From contig JAYPEX010000005.1 in assembly GCA_038125995.1 (NCBI GenBank), positions 1 through 64,000 of the forward strand: a stretch of 64,000 nt of DNA, given 5' to 3'. Position 1 is the stretch's first letter, and each line of letters begins with the position of its first letter. This document shows positions 1 to 8,267 of this stretch, in pieces. Origin of the DNA: MAG-120531 sp038125995. GTDB taxonomy: Bacteria > Bacteroidota > Bacteroidia > Flavobacteriales > Flavobacteriaceae. The position numbers were made by a program, and so were the translations under genes. The notes beneath the pieces are model-generated. The model was given only the letters and a program-made list of their open reading frames with translations. It was not told where the DNA came from and ran no database searches.

Positions 1-14
1 TTCAAAATCAGATT

Positions 15-389
15 ATGAAACTTATTTTATCCTTATTGATTTCATTAGTTACAATGAGTGTTATTTATTCTCAAGACACAGACCAATTATTTGTTCGATT
101 AGTAAAAATTGAAATTGAGCCCGGCGCTTTAACTCAATATACAGAATTACTCAATCAGCAAATGAATACCGCGGTTAAACTCGAAGAAGGGGTGCTTGAA
201 TATAGAGTGGTTAATGAAAAAGAAAATCCTCATCGCTTCACATTAATTGAGATCTATCGTGATTATGACTCATATCTATCTCACATAAAAACACCACATT
301 TCCTCAAGTATAAATCCAGTACTCAAGAAATGGTTAAATCACTTGAGTTAATAGACGCCAATCTTATTGGGAGAACACTAAAAGATTGA
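15..389 (+). CDS. Secreted ABM-domain protein (putative quinol monooxygenase-like)
   Basis: A 124-residue protein with an N-terminal signal peptide (hydrophobic LILSLLISLVTM, cut near YSQ|DT). The rest matches the antibiotic-biosynthesis monooxygenase (ABM) ferredoxin-like fold: an early strand FVRLVKIEIEPG, a helix over LLNQQMNTAVKLEEG, then LEYRVVNEKENPHRFTLIEIYRDYDSYLSHIKTPHFLKY. The closing 'E.Y.D..SY..H..TPHF..Y' pattern is characteristic of the small YgiN-like group. Family members oxidise quinols or bind heme, but the substrate here cannot be read from sequence. The export signal points to the periplasm, which is less usual for the family. The ATG lies 15 bases into the window, so any upstream partner is out of view. 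The stop codon overlaps the first structured repeat (383-458). Confidence 0.8.
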   Translation: MKLILSLLISLVTMSVIYSQDTDQLFVRLVKIEIEPGALTQYTELLNQQMNTAVKLEEGVLEYRVVNEKENPHRFTLIEIYRDYDSYLSHIKTPHFLKYKSSTQEMVKSLELIDANLIGRTLKD

Positions 390-458
390 GTTGTGCTGCA
401 GCTTTTGTCAATAGGGGGAGCAACAAAAGCCTAACAGAAATGTAGGGCTTTTTTGTTT
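383..458 (+). repeat. Dispersed structured element, copy A (terminator type 1)
   Basis: The conserved core runs from ACTAAAAGATTGAG over the stop codon of the ABM gene into GTTGTGCTGCAGCTTT and AATAGGGGGAGCA. It is followed by a type-1 intrinsic terminator (AAAGCC, 13-base loop, GGCTTTTTT). The terminator is nearly identical to that of copy C at 9714-9778 but unrelated to those of copies B, D and E. Here the element sits directly behind a co-directional gene and probably ends its transcript. Confidence 0.65.
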
Positions 459-502
459 TTAGGCTATAGTATTAGTGAGTAAACCGAACTTTTGGCTTCT
501 TA

Positions 503-1216
503 TTATTCATCTTTAATTTTATACAGATAGGGATTTCTACCAGGAGCTTTGTTTTTTGATTTAGGTAATCTTTCAAATTTACCGCTAGCTAGTATTTTCT
601 TTTGAAATCTACTTCGATCCATTTCTTTTTCAAGTATCAATTGATGCAATTGGTGTAATTCAGGCATAGTAAATTTTTCAGATAAAAGATCATGGCATGT
701 TTTACCATTCTCAACATCTTCGATTAATTTTTTTCTTGCTTCAAGTATTATATTATTGTGATCTAAGTTCATTTCAATCGATGAATCCATTGAAATCCAA
801 TCTATTTCTTCGAAATAACTATTGCCGTTAATTTTAACTTGTTCTATATCGACAAGTGTGTAATAGGTTATGGATACGAATCTTTCATTAATCCAGTAAT
901 CTTCCTTCCACTCTATGCTATTTTTAATTGCTAGATTTTTAAATTGATCACCAAATTTTCTGTTTTGATTTCCGAAAACAGATAACAAATTTAATGTTAC
1001 GCTGTCCAATCCTGTCAATTCTTTTAGTATTCTATAGGATGCATCTTTTACCGATTCATTAATTCCTATGTATCCTCCTGGAAGGTTCCATTTGTTATTT
1101 GTCTTAAGCAATAAACTCTTCAACTCATTCTTGTCATATCCAATTATAACGATATCGACACTGAGGTTTGGGATGAAGTAATTATTTCCCTTTTCGAAAA
1201 AATCTTTAAAATCCAT
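503..1216 (-). CDS. Nudix-family transcriptional repressor (NrtR/AraR-like)
   Basis: About 237 residues in two parts. Residues 15-140 form a Nudix fold. Its box keeps the spacing GYIGINE..R but reads RILKEL where active hydrolases have REUXEE, so the catalytic glutamates are mostly lost, as in NrtR/AraR-type sensors that bind a sugar or nucleotide ligand without hydrolysing it. The C-terminal 75 residues (MPELHQLHQLILEKEMDRSRFQKKIL...RNPYLYKIKDE) match the winged-helix domain of these Bacteroidota regulators. I start it at the ATG at 1216. A TTG two codons upstream is possible, but a promoter -7 box (TATTTTTG, 1227-1220) overlaps it, so the mRNA is probably leaderless. It is divergent from the GH3 gene and is expected to control it and itself through the palindromes at 1233 and 1270. 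Confidence 0.85.
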   Translation of the reverse strand: MDFKDFFEKGNNYFIPNLSVDIVIIGYDKNELKSLLLKTNNKWNLPGGYIGINESVKDASYRILKELTGLDSVTLNLLSVFGNQNRKFGDQFKNLAIKNSIEWKEDYWINERFVSITYYTLVDIEQVKINGNSYFEEIDWISMDSSIEMNLDHNNIILEARKKLIEDVENGKTCHDLLSEKFTMPELHQLHQLILEKEMDRSRFQKKILASGKFERLPKSKNKAPGRNPYLYKIKDE

Positions 1217-1219
1217 AAT

Positions 1220-1251
1220 CAAAAATACTAAATGTGTCGTTTGGTCACAAA
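1220..1251 (-). promoter_or_regulatory. Promoter of the Nudix regulator
   Basis: On the minus strand, TTTG (1251-1248) and TATTTTTG (1227-1220) are separated by 20 bases, fitting the Bacteroidota TTTG-N19/20-TAnnTTTG consensus. The ATG at 1216 lies three bases beyond the -7 box, implying a leaderless or near-leaderless transcript. Operator 1 (1233-1249) lies inside the spacer, which would give autoregulation. Confidence 0.6.
1233..1249. promoter_or_regulatory. Palindromic operator 1 (Nudix regulator)
   Basis: TGTGTCGTTTGGTCACA is an imperfect palindrome with half-sites TGTGtC and GtCACA. The same half-sites recur at the same spacing in operator 2, 37 bp downstream centre to centre. It overlaps the GH3 -33 element and the spacer of the divergent regulator promoter, a position that suits repression of both. 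Confidence 0.7.
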
Positions 1252-1271
1252 TAAAATTTTTATTACATTTG
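1240..1271 (+). promoter_or_regulatory. Promoter of the GH3 gene
   Basis: TTTG at 1240-1243 and TACATTTG at 1264-1271, with a 20-base spacer, match the Bacteroidota promoter consensus. Transcription would begin near 1276, leaving a leader of roughly 27 bases before the ATG at 1303. Operator 1 covers the -33 box. Operator 2 covers the end of the -7 box and the start site. Confidence 0.65.
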
Positions 1272-1286
1272 TGTCATTAAGTCACA
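1270..1286. promoter_or_regulatory. Palindromic operator 2 (Nudix regulator)
   Basis: TGTGTCATTAAGTCACA shares both half-sites with operator 1 (consensus TGTGTCRTTWRGTCACA) and differs only in the five-base centre. The outward flanks extend the symmetry to TTTGTG...CACAAA. It lies over the predicted GH3 transcription start. Confidence 0.7.
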
Positions 1287-1302
1287 AACTAATATTTCAA
1301 AT

Positions 1303-3783
1303 ATGAAAAAAGCATTAAAAATTACACTAAAGACAATCGGGATCATCATGGGACTCCTCGTAATTGGAGGAATAATTACATGGTTATACTTAAAATCAAG
1401 TTTTTTAGATTTTGAAGATGATTATTTAGAAAAGACTACCTTTTCTGAAATTAAATTGAATGAAAAGGAATACTTAGACCTTAATGGTAACGGAAAGTTA
1501 GATGTATATGAAGATGAAGAGGCCCCTTTTGAAGATCGTGTGGCAGATGTATTGTCTCAAATGACCTTAGAGGAGAAGCTTCATCTACTAAAAGGGTCAG
1601 GTATATCTTCTGCTATGGGAAGCGATTACGTACCTACTGCGATACCGGGAGCCGTAGGAACAATTGTGCCAACACCAAGATTAGGATTACCAACCATTTA
1701 CTTATCTGATGGTCCTGCCGGATTGAGAATAGAGCCAACACGAGAAGGTTCTGACAGAACTTACTATGCAACTGCATTTCCTATCGGCACCCAATTGGCC
1801 TCTACCTGGAATACCGATTTAGTTTATGAAGTAGGTCAAGCGATGGGATCAGAGGCCCGCTCTTATGGAGTCGATGTTATCTTAGGTCCTGGTGCTAATA
1901 TTCATCGACATCCCTTTTGTGGCCGAAACTTTGAATACTTTTCTGAAGATCCTTATTTAACTGGTTTTATTGGGGCATCAATAGTCAATGGAATAGAATC
2001 TTACGGGGTTGGAACTTCACTCAAACACTTTGTAGCCAACAATCAGGAAACTAATAGGAACTATAATAATTCTTTAGTGTCAGAGCGAGCATTAAGAGAA
2101 ATTTATTTAAAAGGCTTCGAGTTAGTTGTAAAGTACTCTCAACCATGGACAATCATGTCTTCTTATAATAAGGTAAACGGAACTTATACTTCTGAAAGCA
2201 GAGAATTACTTACCGATATACTCAGAGATGATTGGAATTTTAAAGGGTTAGTGATGTCTGATTGGTTTGGAGGAAATGATGCTGTAGCAATGATCAATGC
2301 AGGTAATGACTTGTTAGAACCTGGCACTAAATTTCAGTGGGATGCATTAAAAAAGGGTGTAGAAAACGGGACCCTAACAGATGCTGAAATTAATATTTCG
2401 GTAAGTAGAATTCTCAAACTTATTTTAGGGTCAAATAAAATGAAAAACTATAAGTATGATGAAAATCCTGATTTAGAAAAGCATGCAGAGATCACAAGAA
2501 ATTCAGCAAATGAAGGAATAGTTTTGCTTAAGAATAACAACGTTCTCCCTATTAAACAAACATCTATGGTTGCATTATTTGGGATAACATCATATGATTT
2601 TATCTCAGGCGGAACTGGATCAGGTGATGTAAATGAAGCCTATAGTATTTCTCTTGAAGAAGGTTTGAAAAACTCAACAATTAAGATTAATAAAAAATCA
2701 AATGATATAGAGTTAAACCAAATTTCATCTGAGAAATATCAAAATATACCCGTATTTATTATTGATGATAAAGCAAAATCACTTTATGAATCACACAAGT
2801 CTATAAACGAAGAATTATTTGTTAAACCAGAGGGAATTAATGCGATGTTTGATCCGTATAATCCTCCCGAAATTACCTATAGTCAAGATCAAATAAACTC
2901 AATATCTAAGAATACAGATATTGGAATAATTACTATCGGAAGAAATAGTGGTGAAGGCGGAGATCGAGTTAATATCGATGATTTCGAATTGAGAAATGTT
3001 GAAAAAGAAATGATCAAGAATGTTGCGTCTGCCTATCATGCACAAGACAAAAAAGTCATTGTAGTTTTAAATGTCGGAGGTGTAGTTGAAACTGCATCAT
3101 GGAAAAATGATGTAGACGGGATAATCTTAGCCTGGCAAGGAGGCCAAGAAGGAGGAAACTCAGTAGCAGATATAATTAGTGGAAAAGTTAATCCGAGCGG
3201 AAAATTACCTATGACCTTTCCAGTGAAAGTTTCAGATCATGCGTCACACAATAACTTTCCATTGGAAGGTGCGCCAATGAATATGTTAGATTTTTTCAAG
3301 AGCAAGGATGAGAATAAATCTGAAATTAAAAATATCGACTATACCGTTTATGAAGAAGATATATATGTGGGTTATCGTCATTTTGATAAAGCAGAGATAG
3401 AAGTTTCATTTCCCTTTGGATTCGGTCTTTCCTATACCGATTTCGAATTTTCGAATCTAACAATTACAACCAATGACAATGGTATCGACATTAATCTTGA
3501 CGTTCGAAACATTGGTCAAGTTGAAGGAAAAGAAGTAGTGCAAGTCTATATTTCAAAAATCGACAGTAAAATAGATCGTCCAATCAACGAATTAAAAACC
3601 TTTAATAAAACATCGTTACTTAATCCCAATACAGATGAAAACATATCACTTCATATCAACTATGAAGATTTAAGATATTGGGATGAAGATTCAAATAGTT
3701 GGAAACTTGAAGAAGGCGAATACCTAATAAATATTGGTAATTCATCAAGAAACATTTCACTCTTTGAAATGATTAAAATCTAA
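1303..3783 (+). CDS. GH3 beta-glucosidase-type glycoside hydrolase
   Basis: An 826-residue protein of normal length for multidomain GH3 enzymes. An N-terminal hydrophobic segment (residues 11-30) acts as signal or membrane anchor. Next comes a calcium-loop-like stretch (LDLNGNGKLDVYED) and the (beta/alpha)8 domain, with the substrate-binding KHF at 241-243 and the nucleophile D320 in VMSDWFGG. The second alpha/beta domain (about 400-650) contains GRNSGEGGDR, where the acid/base is expected. A fibronectin-III-like domain closes the protein (about 700-826). It hydrolyses beta-linked glucosides or related oligosaccharides, probably in the periplasm. Substrate is inferred only at family level. 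It is divergent from the Nudix regulator and carries two operators, so it is most likely induced by a sugar signal. It is followed by structured element copy B. Confidence 0.92.
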   Translation: MKKALKITLKTIGIIMGLLVIGGIITWLYLKSSFLDFEDDYLEKTTFSEIKLNEKEYLDLNGNGKLDVYEDEEAPFEDRVADVLSQMTLEEKLHLLKGSGISSAMGSDYVPTAIPGAVGTIVPTPRLGLPTIYLSDGPAGLRIEPTREGSDRTYYATAFPIGTQLASTWNTDLVYEVGQAMGSEARSYGVDVILGPGANIHRHPFCGRNFEYFSEDPYLTGFIGASIVNGIESYGVGTSLKHFVANNQETNRNYNNSLVSERALREIYLKGFELVVKYSQPWTIMSSYNKVNGTYTSESRELLTDILRDDWNFKGLVMSDWFGGNDAVAMINAGNDLLEPGTKFQWDALKKGVENGTLTDAEINISVSRILKLILGSNKMKNYKYDENPDLEKHAEITRNSANEGIVLLKNNNVLPIKQTSMVALFGITSYDFISGGTGSGDVNEAYSISLEEGLKNSTIKINKKSNDIELNQISSEKYQNIPVFIIDDKAKSLYESHKSINEELFVKPEGINAMFDPYNPPEITYSQDQINSISKNTDIGIITIGRNSGEGGDRVNIDDFELRNVEKEMIKNVASAYHAQDKKVIVVLNVGGVVETASWKNDVDGIILAWQGGQEGGNSVADIISGKVNPSGKLPMTFPVKVSDHASHNNFPLEGAPMNMLDFFKSKDENKSEIKNIDYTVYEEDIYVGYRHFDKAEIEVSFPFGFGLSYTDFEFSNLTITTNDNGIDINLDVRNIGQVEGKEVVQVYISKIDSKIDRPINELKTFNKTSLLNPNTDENISLHINYEDLRYWDEDSNSWKLEEGEYLINIGNSSRNISLFEMIKI

Positions 3784-3888
3784 AACTTAATTCACTAAAG
3801 GATTTAGTTGTGCTGCATCTTTGAATAATAAGGGGAGCAGTCATATAATTATAAAACGGTTATACTTTTATAGTGTAGCCGTTTTTTT
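3784..3888 (+). repeat. Dispersed structured element, copy B (terminator type 2)
   Basis: About 105 bp, closely matching copy D (14218-14327). It has three parts. Hairpin 1 has arms AACTTAAT and ATTTAGTT around the loop TCACTAAAGG; one pair is mismatched here, and the arms pair perfectly in copy D. The core reads GTGCTGCATCTTTGAATAATAAGGGGAGCAG. The type-2 terminator has arms ACGGTTATAC and GTGTAGCCGT, where two G-U pairs keep the RNA stem, followed by seven T. It lies behind the GH3 gene, between convergent genes. Confidence 0.7.
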
Positions 3889-4044
3889 GCTTTTTAATTT
3901 TTAGATATGTCTGGAGTTTAATATTAATATATGAACCTACATAAAACATTAAATCAATTATTGAAAGCTCTAAGATCAGCCTTTTTGATCATCCAAGTGA
4001 GTATAATGATTTTAATAAAATCAAGCAGTTTATTTAAAACTCAT
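3889..4044. other. Intergenic stretch with a possible decayed coding fragment
   Basis: From the ATG at 3931 the plus strand reads MNLHKTLNQLLKALRSAF. A frame shift in the T-run near 3980-3984 gives DHPSEYNDFNKIKQFI and a stop, a more protein-like continuation than the unshifted frame. It may be the debris of a small gene. I do not recognise the family and no promoter is evident. Confidence 0.25.
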
Positions 4045-6528
4045 TTATTTCAACAAAGAGAAATGATAAATGCCTCCTTTTTTTGTTTCAAAATCAAATA
4101 ATGATGTTTTTGGCAATTCTAAATCACTCAAATTAGCTTCTTTACTCACAATTGGATTTTTGACTTTAGGAATTTGAAATAAGAAATTTGGATTAGTAAA
4201 ATTTTCGGTAACTTCTTCTAGTTCGACCTCATTACTGATAATTTTATTTTTAATGCGTAATCTACAATTCCCACCAAGAGAAGAATATATAACTAGTTTG
4301 TCTATTTTTCCATTTTCCCATGACAAATCAAATGTAAAACCTCCAATAGTACGCAATCCTTTTACAAATCCTTTGGACAATTCTTTAGGCAGAGCAGGAA
4401 GTAAATGAATTGAACCATTATAAGACTGAATTAGCATTTCAGCAATACCAGAAGTACATCCAAAATTTCCATCAATTTGAAAAGGAGGATGAGAATCTAA
4501 TAAGTTAGGATATGTTCCGCCTTCTGATCCTTTTTTTTCATTGGTAGCGGGGGATAATTGTTCTTTAATAAGTTCAAATGCTTTATCTCCATCTAATAAT
4601 CGAGCCCAAAGATTTACTTTCCATCCCATAGACCATCCAGTGGATTTATCTCCCCTGTAAATCAATGAGTTTTTAGCCGCTTGAAATAATTTTGGTTGAT
4701 GGAATGGAGAAATTTGATTTGAAGGGAATAATCCATATAAATGAGAAACATGACGATGTTTATCATCTTTTCGATCCCAATCTTCAAACCATTCTTGTAA
4801 TTGCGATATCTTACCTATTTTCATAGGAGCTAATAAATCTCTTTTATTATGAATTTCATTAATAAAATCTGAACTTTTATTTAGTATGGTTGAAGCGTTA
4901 ATTAGATTTGAAAACACATCAAAGACTAATTGGTTATCCATCGTATTCCCTAATGAAATTGATGTCCCATAAGGATGTCTGTTTTCGGGGGACATACTCG
5001 GTGTAACAACTAAATATCCATCAGAATCATATTGTAATACTTCGCTATAAAATTTGGCTGAACCTTCTAATATTGGATAAATTTCTTTTAGATATTGATA
5101 GTTTCCTGAAAACAGGAAACTATACCAAAGGTGTTGACTTAACCAGGCACCTCCCATAGGCCACATTCCATAAAATCCACCATCTACAGGTCCAGTAAAT
5201 CTCCAAATATCTGTATTGTGATGCATCGCCCATCCATCTACCCCATACATTTCTTTAGCTGTTTTTTCTCCTTCTTTAGCTAATTGTTTTATCATTGTAA
5301 TAAGAGGTTCATGCATTTCTTTTAAATTGGTTATTTCAGCAGGCCAATAATTCATTTCTGTATTAATATTAACCGTAAACTTACTATCCCAGGGAGGATT
5401 TAATTGATTGTTCCATATTCCTTGTAAGTTTGCAGGTTGACCTCCAGGACGAGATGAAGAAATTAATAAATATCGTCCATATTGAAAATAAAGCGTTATT
5501 AAATGAGGATCATTTCCTGATTTGAAATCAATAATTCGCTCATTTGTTGGTTTATAAACGGAATCTGTTGTTCCTAAGTCTAATTCTACACGATCAAAAA
5601 ACGTTCTGTAATCTGCAATATGATTTTGTTTGATTTTTTTAAATGGTTTTAAAAGAACATTTTTAATATGTGATTTTGCTTTTAAGGAGGGATTAGCGGA
5701 AAGATCTTTGTAATTTTTAAAATTTGTACCTATAGAAATAAATATAGTTAGCGTATCTGCATTTTTTATTTTTATCGTTTCTTCATTAAAATGAATATCT
5801 CCTCCATCAATAATTGGTTTTACAATAGTTTCAAATTTTACTTTACCAACTTTATTATCTTTATTACTTGTTACTCCTGAAAGAACTAATAATGAGTCTG
5901 CAATTTTGATGGTTTTATTTGTGTGAGGAGAATCTATTTTTAGATTACAAGTTATATTGCCTTTTTTAGATGCGTAAAGTCGCAAAACTAATAATTGATC
6001 TGGAGCTGAAACGAAGTATTCCCTTTTATAGGTAACTCCATTTATCTTAAAGCTTGTTTTGCTAATTGCATTTTGTATATCAAGTTCTCTATAATATTCT
6101 TTTGCATTTTCTTGATCTGGAAATTCTAAATATAAATCACCTAAAGTTTGATACGGCATTCCATAGTTATTTCCAATTGGAGCATGACGAGGAATAACGG
6201 ACATAATAAGATCTTCTGCTTCTTTGTATTTTCCGCTTAAAACATATTTACGGATTTTGGGTAGAGAATCTTTAAATCCTTTAGGAATGTTATTTCCTGG
6301 TTCACCTGCCCATACAGTCTCCTCATTTAATTGTAAATGCTCTCTTTTCGGGTCTCCAAAAATCATTGCTCCAATTCGACCATTTCCAATTGGTAAAGCC
6401 TCTTCCCAGACATTTGCTGGTTTAGTGTACCATAGTTTTAATTCAGGGGATTTTATATCAACGCAGCCATTTAAAGTTGATAAAATAATAGCTGTTATTA
6501 ATAACAATTTTTTAGATGAAATAATCAA
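4045..6528 (-). CDS. GH95 alpha-L-fucosidase (or alpha-L-galactosidase), lipoprotein
   Basis: 827 residues with a lipoprotein signal ending STLNGC (lipid on C22). The opening LWYTKPANVWEEALPIGNGRIGAMIFG and QLNEETVWAG are hallmark GH95 motifs. The catalytic set of the characterised family member AfcA appears present: N387 and N389 in NINTEMNYWPAE, the acid E515 in TPSMSPENRHP and the base-side D686 in FQIDGNFGCTSG. GH95 enzymes invert alpha-1,2-L-fucosyl or alpha-L-galactosyl linkages, as found in fucosylated host or algal glycans. The lipobox suggests membrane attachment. It is the last gene of the operon oxidoreductase-symporter-GH95. Its first codons belong to the direct repeat also found at 8190-8267. 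The absence of a SusC/SusD pair nearby is notable. Confidence 0.92.
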   Translation of the reverse strand: MIISSKKLLLITAIILSTLNGCVDIKSPELKLWYTKPANVWEEALPIGNGRIGAMIFGDPKREHLQLNEETVWAGEPGNNIPKGFKDSLPKIRKYVLSGKYKEAEDLIMSVIPRHAPIGNNYGMPYQTLGDLYLEFPDQENAKEYYRELDIQNAISKTSFKINGVTYKREYFVSAPDQLLVLRLYASKKGNITCNLKIDSPHTNKTIKIADSLLVLSGVTSNKDNKVGKVKFETIVKPIIDGGDIHFNEETIKIKNADTLTIFISIGTNFKNYKDLSANPSLKAKSHIKNVLLKPFKKIKQNHIADYRTFFDRVELDLGTTDSVYKPTNERIIDFKSGNDPHLITLYFQYGRYLLISSSRPGGQPANLQGIWNNQLNPPWDSKFTVNINTEMNYWPAEITNLKEMHEPLITMIKQLAKEGEKTAKEMYGVDGWAMHHNTDIWRFTGPVDGGFYGMWPMGGAWLSQHLWYSFLFSGNYQYLKEIYPILEGSAKFYSEVLQYDSDGYLVVTPSMSPENRHPYGTSISLGNTMDNQLVFDVFSNLINASTILNKSSDFINEIHNKRDLLAPMKIGKISQLQEWFEDWDRKDDKHRHVSHLYGLFPSNQISPFHQPKLFQAAKNSLIYRGDKSTGWSMGWKVNLWARLLDGDKAFELIKEQLSPATNEKKGSEGGTYPNLLDSHPPFQIDGNFGCTSGIAEMLIQSYNGSIHLLPALPKELSKGFVKGLRTIGGFTFDLSWENGKIDKLVIYSSLGGNCRLRIKNKIISNEVELEEVTENFTNPNFLFQIPKVKNPIVSKEANLSDLELPKTSLFDFETKKGGIYHFSLLK

Positions 6529-6570
6529 ATTTTATTTGTAAAAGGTTACTATATAATTCTATTTGCCATT
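6494..6570. repeat. Direct repeat, copy 1, flanking the SSS symporter gene
   Basis: 77 bp, about 94% identical to 8190-8267 (four mismatches and one indel). Read on the minus strand it holds the last SSS codons fused to a relic of the oxidoreductase end (ATGGCAAATAGAATTATATAG), then the spacer, then the start of GH95 (ATGATTATTTCATC and following codons). Confidence 0.85.
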
Positions 6571-8178
6571 AAACCAAATCATAATGAAAATTACAATTAT
6601 GACTACTACTAGAGAAATAGAAACGTCTTTCCAATTATAGGTTGATTTTGAAAGTTGTTTTTCTTCAATCGTAACTGTTTGGAAAGTTAAGTTTTTAACT
6701 TTTTCTGGTGGTGGTGGTGAAGTAATTAAACTGACACCTACAATAGTAAGAATACAAAACAAGAAAAACCAAGCACCAAAAGTGAGATAGTTTACAGTTC
6801 CAATAATGTGTAATATGCTACCAGGAGTTAATGATTCACTGACGACTTCTAATAATATTCTTAAGAACCCTATTATTAATCCACTTATTAAAGTTATATA
6901 TGCTCCATGGGCATTAATTCTTTTATGGAATATTCCCATAACAAATACTGCCGCAATTGGGGGTGCAATATACGTTTGGACTGATTGTAAATATTCGTAT
7001 AGTACACCTGAGATATTATCCATGATTGGAATCCAAATGATACCAACTATCACTACAAAGATCGTTGCTAATTGACCGGTACGAACCAATTTATTTTCTG
7101 GAGTTGTTGGTTTTAATTTTTTGTATATGTCGATTGTAAATAGCGTTGACACAGAATTAAATACCGAGGCTAATGAACTCATTAATGCTGCAAGTAAACC
7201 AGCGGCTACTAATCCTCTTAAACCATCAGGCAGTAAATTACTCATCAATACGGGAAACGCTTGATCAGGGGTATCCCACTGAAGTTCTCCTCTTAATTTT
7301 AGAGTTATTGCAATTACACCAGGAATCAGGAAGAGAAAAACAGGAAGTAATTTCATTAATGATCCAAAAATTGTACCTCTTCTACCTTCTTTAATATTCT
7401 TAGCAGCAAGAGTACGCTGAACAATATATTGATCTGTACACCAATACCAAATTCCCACAATAGTACTAGATATAAATAAAGTTGGCCAGGGGAAATCTGG
7501 ATCAGAAGAAGGTCTCCACATATTTAAATATTCAGGGGTTATAGTATCAGTCATGGATTCCCATCCACCTACATATTTGAGTCCAATAAATGTAAGCGCT
7601 GCAGCTCCAATAATTAACACTATTGCTTGAAGCGTTTCTGTGTAAACAACTGCTCTCATTCCCCCTATAACAGTATAAAGCCCTGTAAGAATAACAGTTA
7701 TAATTGCTCCTGTCCAAAAGTCTATTCCTAATAGTGCTGACACAACAACTCCTCCAGCATATATTGTTACAGATATTTTTGTGAGTATGTAAGCTAAAAT
7801 GGAAAAGACTGAAAGTACCCATCGTGATCTATGATCAAAACGTTTCTCTAAAAATTCTGGCATAGTAAATACACCTGCTCTTTGGTAAAAAGGGAGAAAT
7901 ACCCAACCCAGAATCAACACAATCCAAGCGTGAATTTCATAAATTAACATTGGAAGTTTGTCACCAGCACCAGCACCGGCTAATCCAACAACATGTTCGG
8001 ATCCTATGTTGGAAGCAAAAATTGAAGATCCTACAACAAACCATCCAACATTTTTTCCTGCAAGAAAATAATCTTCAGTGTTGTCTTGCTTTTTGCGAAT
8101 TACCCATAAAGCTATCCCAATAAGTATTGCAAAATAAAAACTTATTGATATCCAATCCAGGGTTTCAAGGTGTTTCAT
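6559..8178 (-). CDS. SSS-family sodium/solute symporter (SGLT-like)
   Basis: 539 residues with about 14 membrane segments. It opens with DWISISFYFAILIGIALWVIRKK and then DYFLAGKNVGWFVVGSSIFASNIGSEHVVGLAGAGA, the sodium-site and sugar-transporter signature of SGLT-like symporters. The middle carries WYWCTDQYIVQRTLAAKN, also typical. Family members take up monosaccharides such as galactose, fucose or sialic acid with sodium. Between a GH95 gene and a sugar-type oxidoreductase, the released fucose or galactose is the likeliest substrate (inference). It lies 67 bp behind the oxidoreductase and 30 bp before GH95. The gene is bounded by 77-bp direct repeats, so it looks inserted between two genes that were once adjacent. 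Confidence 0.9.
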   Translation of the reverse strand: MKHLETLDWISISFYFAILIGIALWVIRKKQDNTEDYFLAGKNVGWFVVGSSIFASNIGSEHVVGLAGAGAGDKLPMLIYEIHAWIVLILGWVFLPFYQRAGVFTMPEFLEKRFDHRSRWVLSVFSILAYILTKISVTIYAGGVVVSALLGIDFWTGAIITVILTGLYTVIGGMRAVVYTETLQAIVLIIGAAALTFIGLKYVGGWESMTDTITPEYLNMWRPSSDPDFPWPTLFISSTIVGIWYWCTDQYIVQRTLAAKNIKEGRRGTIFGSLMKLLPVFLFLIPGVIAITLKLRGELQWDTPDQAFPVLMSNLLPDGLRGLVAAGLLAALMSSLASVFNSVSTLFTIDIYKKLKPTTPENKLVRTGQLATIFVVIVGIIWIPIMDNISGVLYEYLQSVQTYIAPPIAAVFVMGIFHKRINAHGAYITLISGLIIGFLRILLEVVSESLTPGSILHIIGTVNYLTFGAWFFLFCILTIVGVSLITSPPPPEKVKNLTFQTVTIEEKQLSKSTYNWKDVSISLVVVIIVIFIMIWFNGK

Positions 8179-8189
8179 AGAGCAGCTTT

Positions 8190-8267
8190 GTTATTAATAA
8201 CAATTTTTTAGATGAAATTATCAAATTTTTATTTGTAATAGTTTACTATATAATTCTTTTTGCCATT
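8190..8267. repeat. Direct repeat, copy 2, flanking the SSS symporter gene
   Basis: Read on the minus strand it covers the last codons of the oxidoreductase gene (ATGGCAAAAAGAATTATATAG), the spacer, and a dead copy of the GH95 start in which ATGATT has become ATAATT, still followed by TCATCTAAAAAATTG. The symporter ATG follows 11 bases on. The composition shows that the spacer was copied from an oxidoreductase-GH95 junction. Confidence 0.85.

Noticed and set aside
6224..6541. Plus-strand open frame opposite the start of GH95
   Set aside because: It is a shadow of the GH95 gene in a frame with no family resemblance or sensible start.
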